This document shows, in pieces, positions 5,335-6,347 of a DNA stretch of 6,347 nt. The notes under the pieces were generated by a model, which was not told where the DNA came from, did no database searches, and was given only the letters and a program-made list of their open reading frames with translations. Source of the stretch: Rhodospirillales bacterium. GTDB lineage: Bacteria > Pseudomonadota > Alphaproteobacteria > Acetobacterales > Acetobacteraceae. The stretch is taken from NCBI GenBank assembly GCA_028870815.1, contig JAGWOU010000117.1:1-6347 (forward strand), in the 5' to 3' direction. Numbering within the stretch: the first letter of the stretch is position 1; each line of letters opens with the position of its first letter. The translations under genes and the position numbers were made by a program.

Positions 5335-6347
5335 TCAGCGTGTCTCCAGCTTGGCGCCAAATTGTAAATGCTCAGGATTTTCCACGCGGAATGGGGCGCG
5401 CAGCGGCTCAGGATGCGGGAAAGTGACGCCCGCCTCCGCGTCTGTGGCCTTGCGCACGCGCACCGTCAGGTCGAACCACGCCGCCTGGCCGGTAATCGGA
5501 TCGGAGTTGGAAGCGCGGTGGCCGTTCGCATCCGGCGGCAGATATTCCGAGATGATATGGTTCAGCAAAAACCCGCGCTCCGCCTCAGGCGCCTGCTTAT
5601 CCAGCGTCCAGGCGCCGGAGCGTTTGCCGATGGCGTTCCAGGTCCACACCGTATTGGGGTTTGCCCCCTCCATCAGCCGTGCCTGGCAGGTAAGCGCGCC
5701 ATTGCGGCTTTCCACCACCACCCAATCCTCATCAGCGATGCCGAGCGCGGCGGCGGTTTCATGGTTAAGGTAGAGCCGGTTTTCAGAAAGAATCTGCCGC
5801 AGCCAGGCATTTTGCGAACCCCAAGAATGGTACATCGCCATTGGCCGCTGGGTGAGCGCATGCAGCGGATATTCCTCGCGGCTTACCATCGTGGCTTCCA
5901 CCGGCTCGTACCAGAGCGGCAGCGGGTCCATCACCCTCTCCAGCCGCGCCCGTAGCCGCTCCGGCGGCTGATGCGCCCCGTGGCCTTGCGCGGCAAGGCG
6001 GAATTTTTGCAGCGTTTCACTATAGATTTGTAAAGTGATCTGCGTGTCGCAGTCGATCAGCCCCATCGCCTTGGCGGTTTGCAGATAGGCCTGGTTGGCG
6101 TGTTTATAGTAAAGCTGCTCCGCCGGCAGATGATGCCGCCAGAAGCTGCCATTGGCGATGTAGCGGTTGAGCTGGTCCGGGTTCACCTCTCCTTTGCCCA
6201 CCGCTTCACCATCCGCGCCACGGAACCCCGCCAGTGGGCCCACGCCCGGCTTGCGCTGGTGCCGCACCATGTAATCGGCATAGGAGCTGTAAAGCTTCTG
6301 CCCTTCCGCATCGACAAAATTCGGCAGTTTCAACCGCCCGGCCAGGT
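5335..6347 (-). CDS. soeA: Molybdopterin oxidoreductase catalytic subunit, C-terminal part (SoeA-like)
   Basis: This is the C-terminal 336 residues of a DMSO-reductase-family Mo-bisMGD catalytic subunit; the gene continues beyond the window, and family members are roughly 950 residues. The visible part includes the C-terminal molybdopterin-dinucleotide-binding domain, recognisable from MAMYHSWGSQNAWLRQI, NRLYLNHETAAALGIADEDW, MEGANPNTVWTWNAIGKRSG, GFLLNHIISEYLP and SNSDPITGQAAWFDLTVRV. The NAIGKRSG and SNSDPITGQAAWFDL blocks are, as I remember, typical of SoeA, the cytoplasmic sulfite dehydrogenase subunit that oxidises sulfite to sulfate. The N-terminal Fe-S motif, the Mo ligand and any Tat signal lie outside the window, so substrate and cell location cannot be confirmed here. 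The frame is open to base 6347; a TTG at 6333 is an internal codon and not the start. The stop codon abuts the soeB ATG, which places it first among the visible genes of the operon. Confidence 0.85.
   Translation of the reverse strand, partial: LAGRLKLPNFVDAEGQKLYSSYADYMVRHQRKPGVGPLAGFRGADGEAVGKGEVNPDQLNRYIANGSFWRHHLPAEQLYYKHANQAYLQTAKAMGLIDCDTQITLQIYSETLQKFRLAAQGHGAHQPPERLRARLERVMDPLPLWYEPVEATMVSREEYPLHALTQRPMAMYHSWGSQNAWLRQILSENRLYLNHETAAALGIADEDWVVVESRNGALTCQARLMEGANPNTVWTWNAIGKRSGAWTLDKQAPEAERGFLLNHIISEYLPPDANGHRASNSDPITGQAAWFDLTVRVRKATDAEAGVTFPHPEPLRAPFRVENPEHLQFGAKLETR
5343..5347 (-). promoter_or_regulatory. Shine-Dalgarno site of soeB
   Basis: GGAGA lies inside the last soeA codons, 8 bases before the soeB ATG at 5334. 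It supports that start. Together with the zero-gap TGA-ATG junction it indicates co-translation of the catalytic and Fe-S subunits. Confidence 0.75.

Noticed and set aside
6331..6333. TTG as the start codon of the molybdopterin subunit
   Set aside because: The frame continues upstream to the window edge, and the visible protein lacks the N-terminal and central domains, so this is an internal codon of a truncated gene.

Overview
The window comes from a GC-rich bacterium, most likely an alphaproteobacterium. This rests on base composition, the L11/L1 and SoeB-type sequences, and short overlapping operons. I cannot place it below class with confidence; the L11 sequence looks compatible with the Rhodospirillales/Acetobacterales area, but that is an impression only. 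Every gene seen belongs to a known family. I found no mobile element, tRNA, CRISPR array or clearly new system.

Layout. (1) Bases 1-1083, minus strand: the ribosomal genes rplK (L11) and rplA (L1), four bases apart, with the rplA 3' end cut off by the window edge. (2) Bases 1084-1255: a 172-base divergent intergenic region. It holds the rplK ribosome-binding site and, just upstream of it, a stable interrupted hairpin that could be the L1 autoregulatory site. (3) Bases 1256-1876, plus strand: a complete nicotinamidase (pncA) for NAD salvage. (4) Bases 1903-6347, minus strand: a tightly packed operon read right to left. It encodes the C-terminal third of a molybdopterin oxidoreductase catalytic subunit (soeA-like), a ferredoxin-like subunit with four [4Fe-4S] clusters (soeB-like), a DmsC/SoeC-type eight-helix membrane anchor (soeC-like), and a ClC-family chloride channel/transporter with a C-terminal CBS pair. 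The junctions are TGA-ATG (no gap), ATGA (4-base overlap) and a 29-base overlap.

How the genes work together. The three oxidoreductase subunits form one membrane-bound complex: the Mo-bisMGD subunit exchanges electrons with substrate, the Fe-S subunit wires them, and the anchor connects to the quinone pool. Sequence features of the B, C and A subunits point to the cytoplasmic sulfite dehydrogenase SoeABC (sulfite to sulfate) rather than a DMSO reductase, though the substrate cannot be proven from sequence. The ClC gene overlaps the anchor gene, so it is probably translationally coupled to the complex. That raises the possibility that it moves an anion, or balances charge, for this metabolism. 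The ClC protein keeps the gating glutamate but departs from the textbook GSGIP, GREGP and GIFAP motifs and has leucine at the aligned internal proton-glutamate position.
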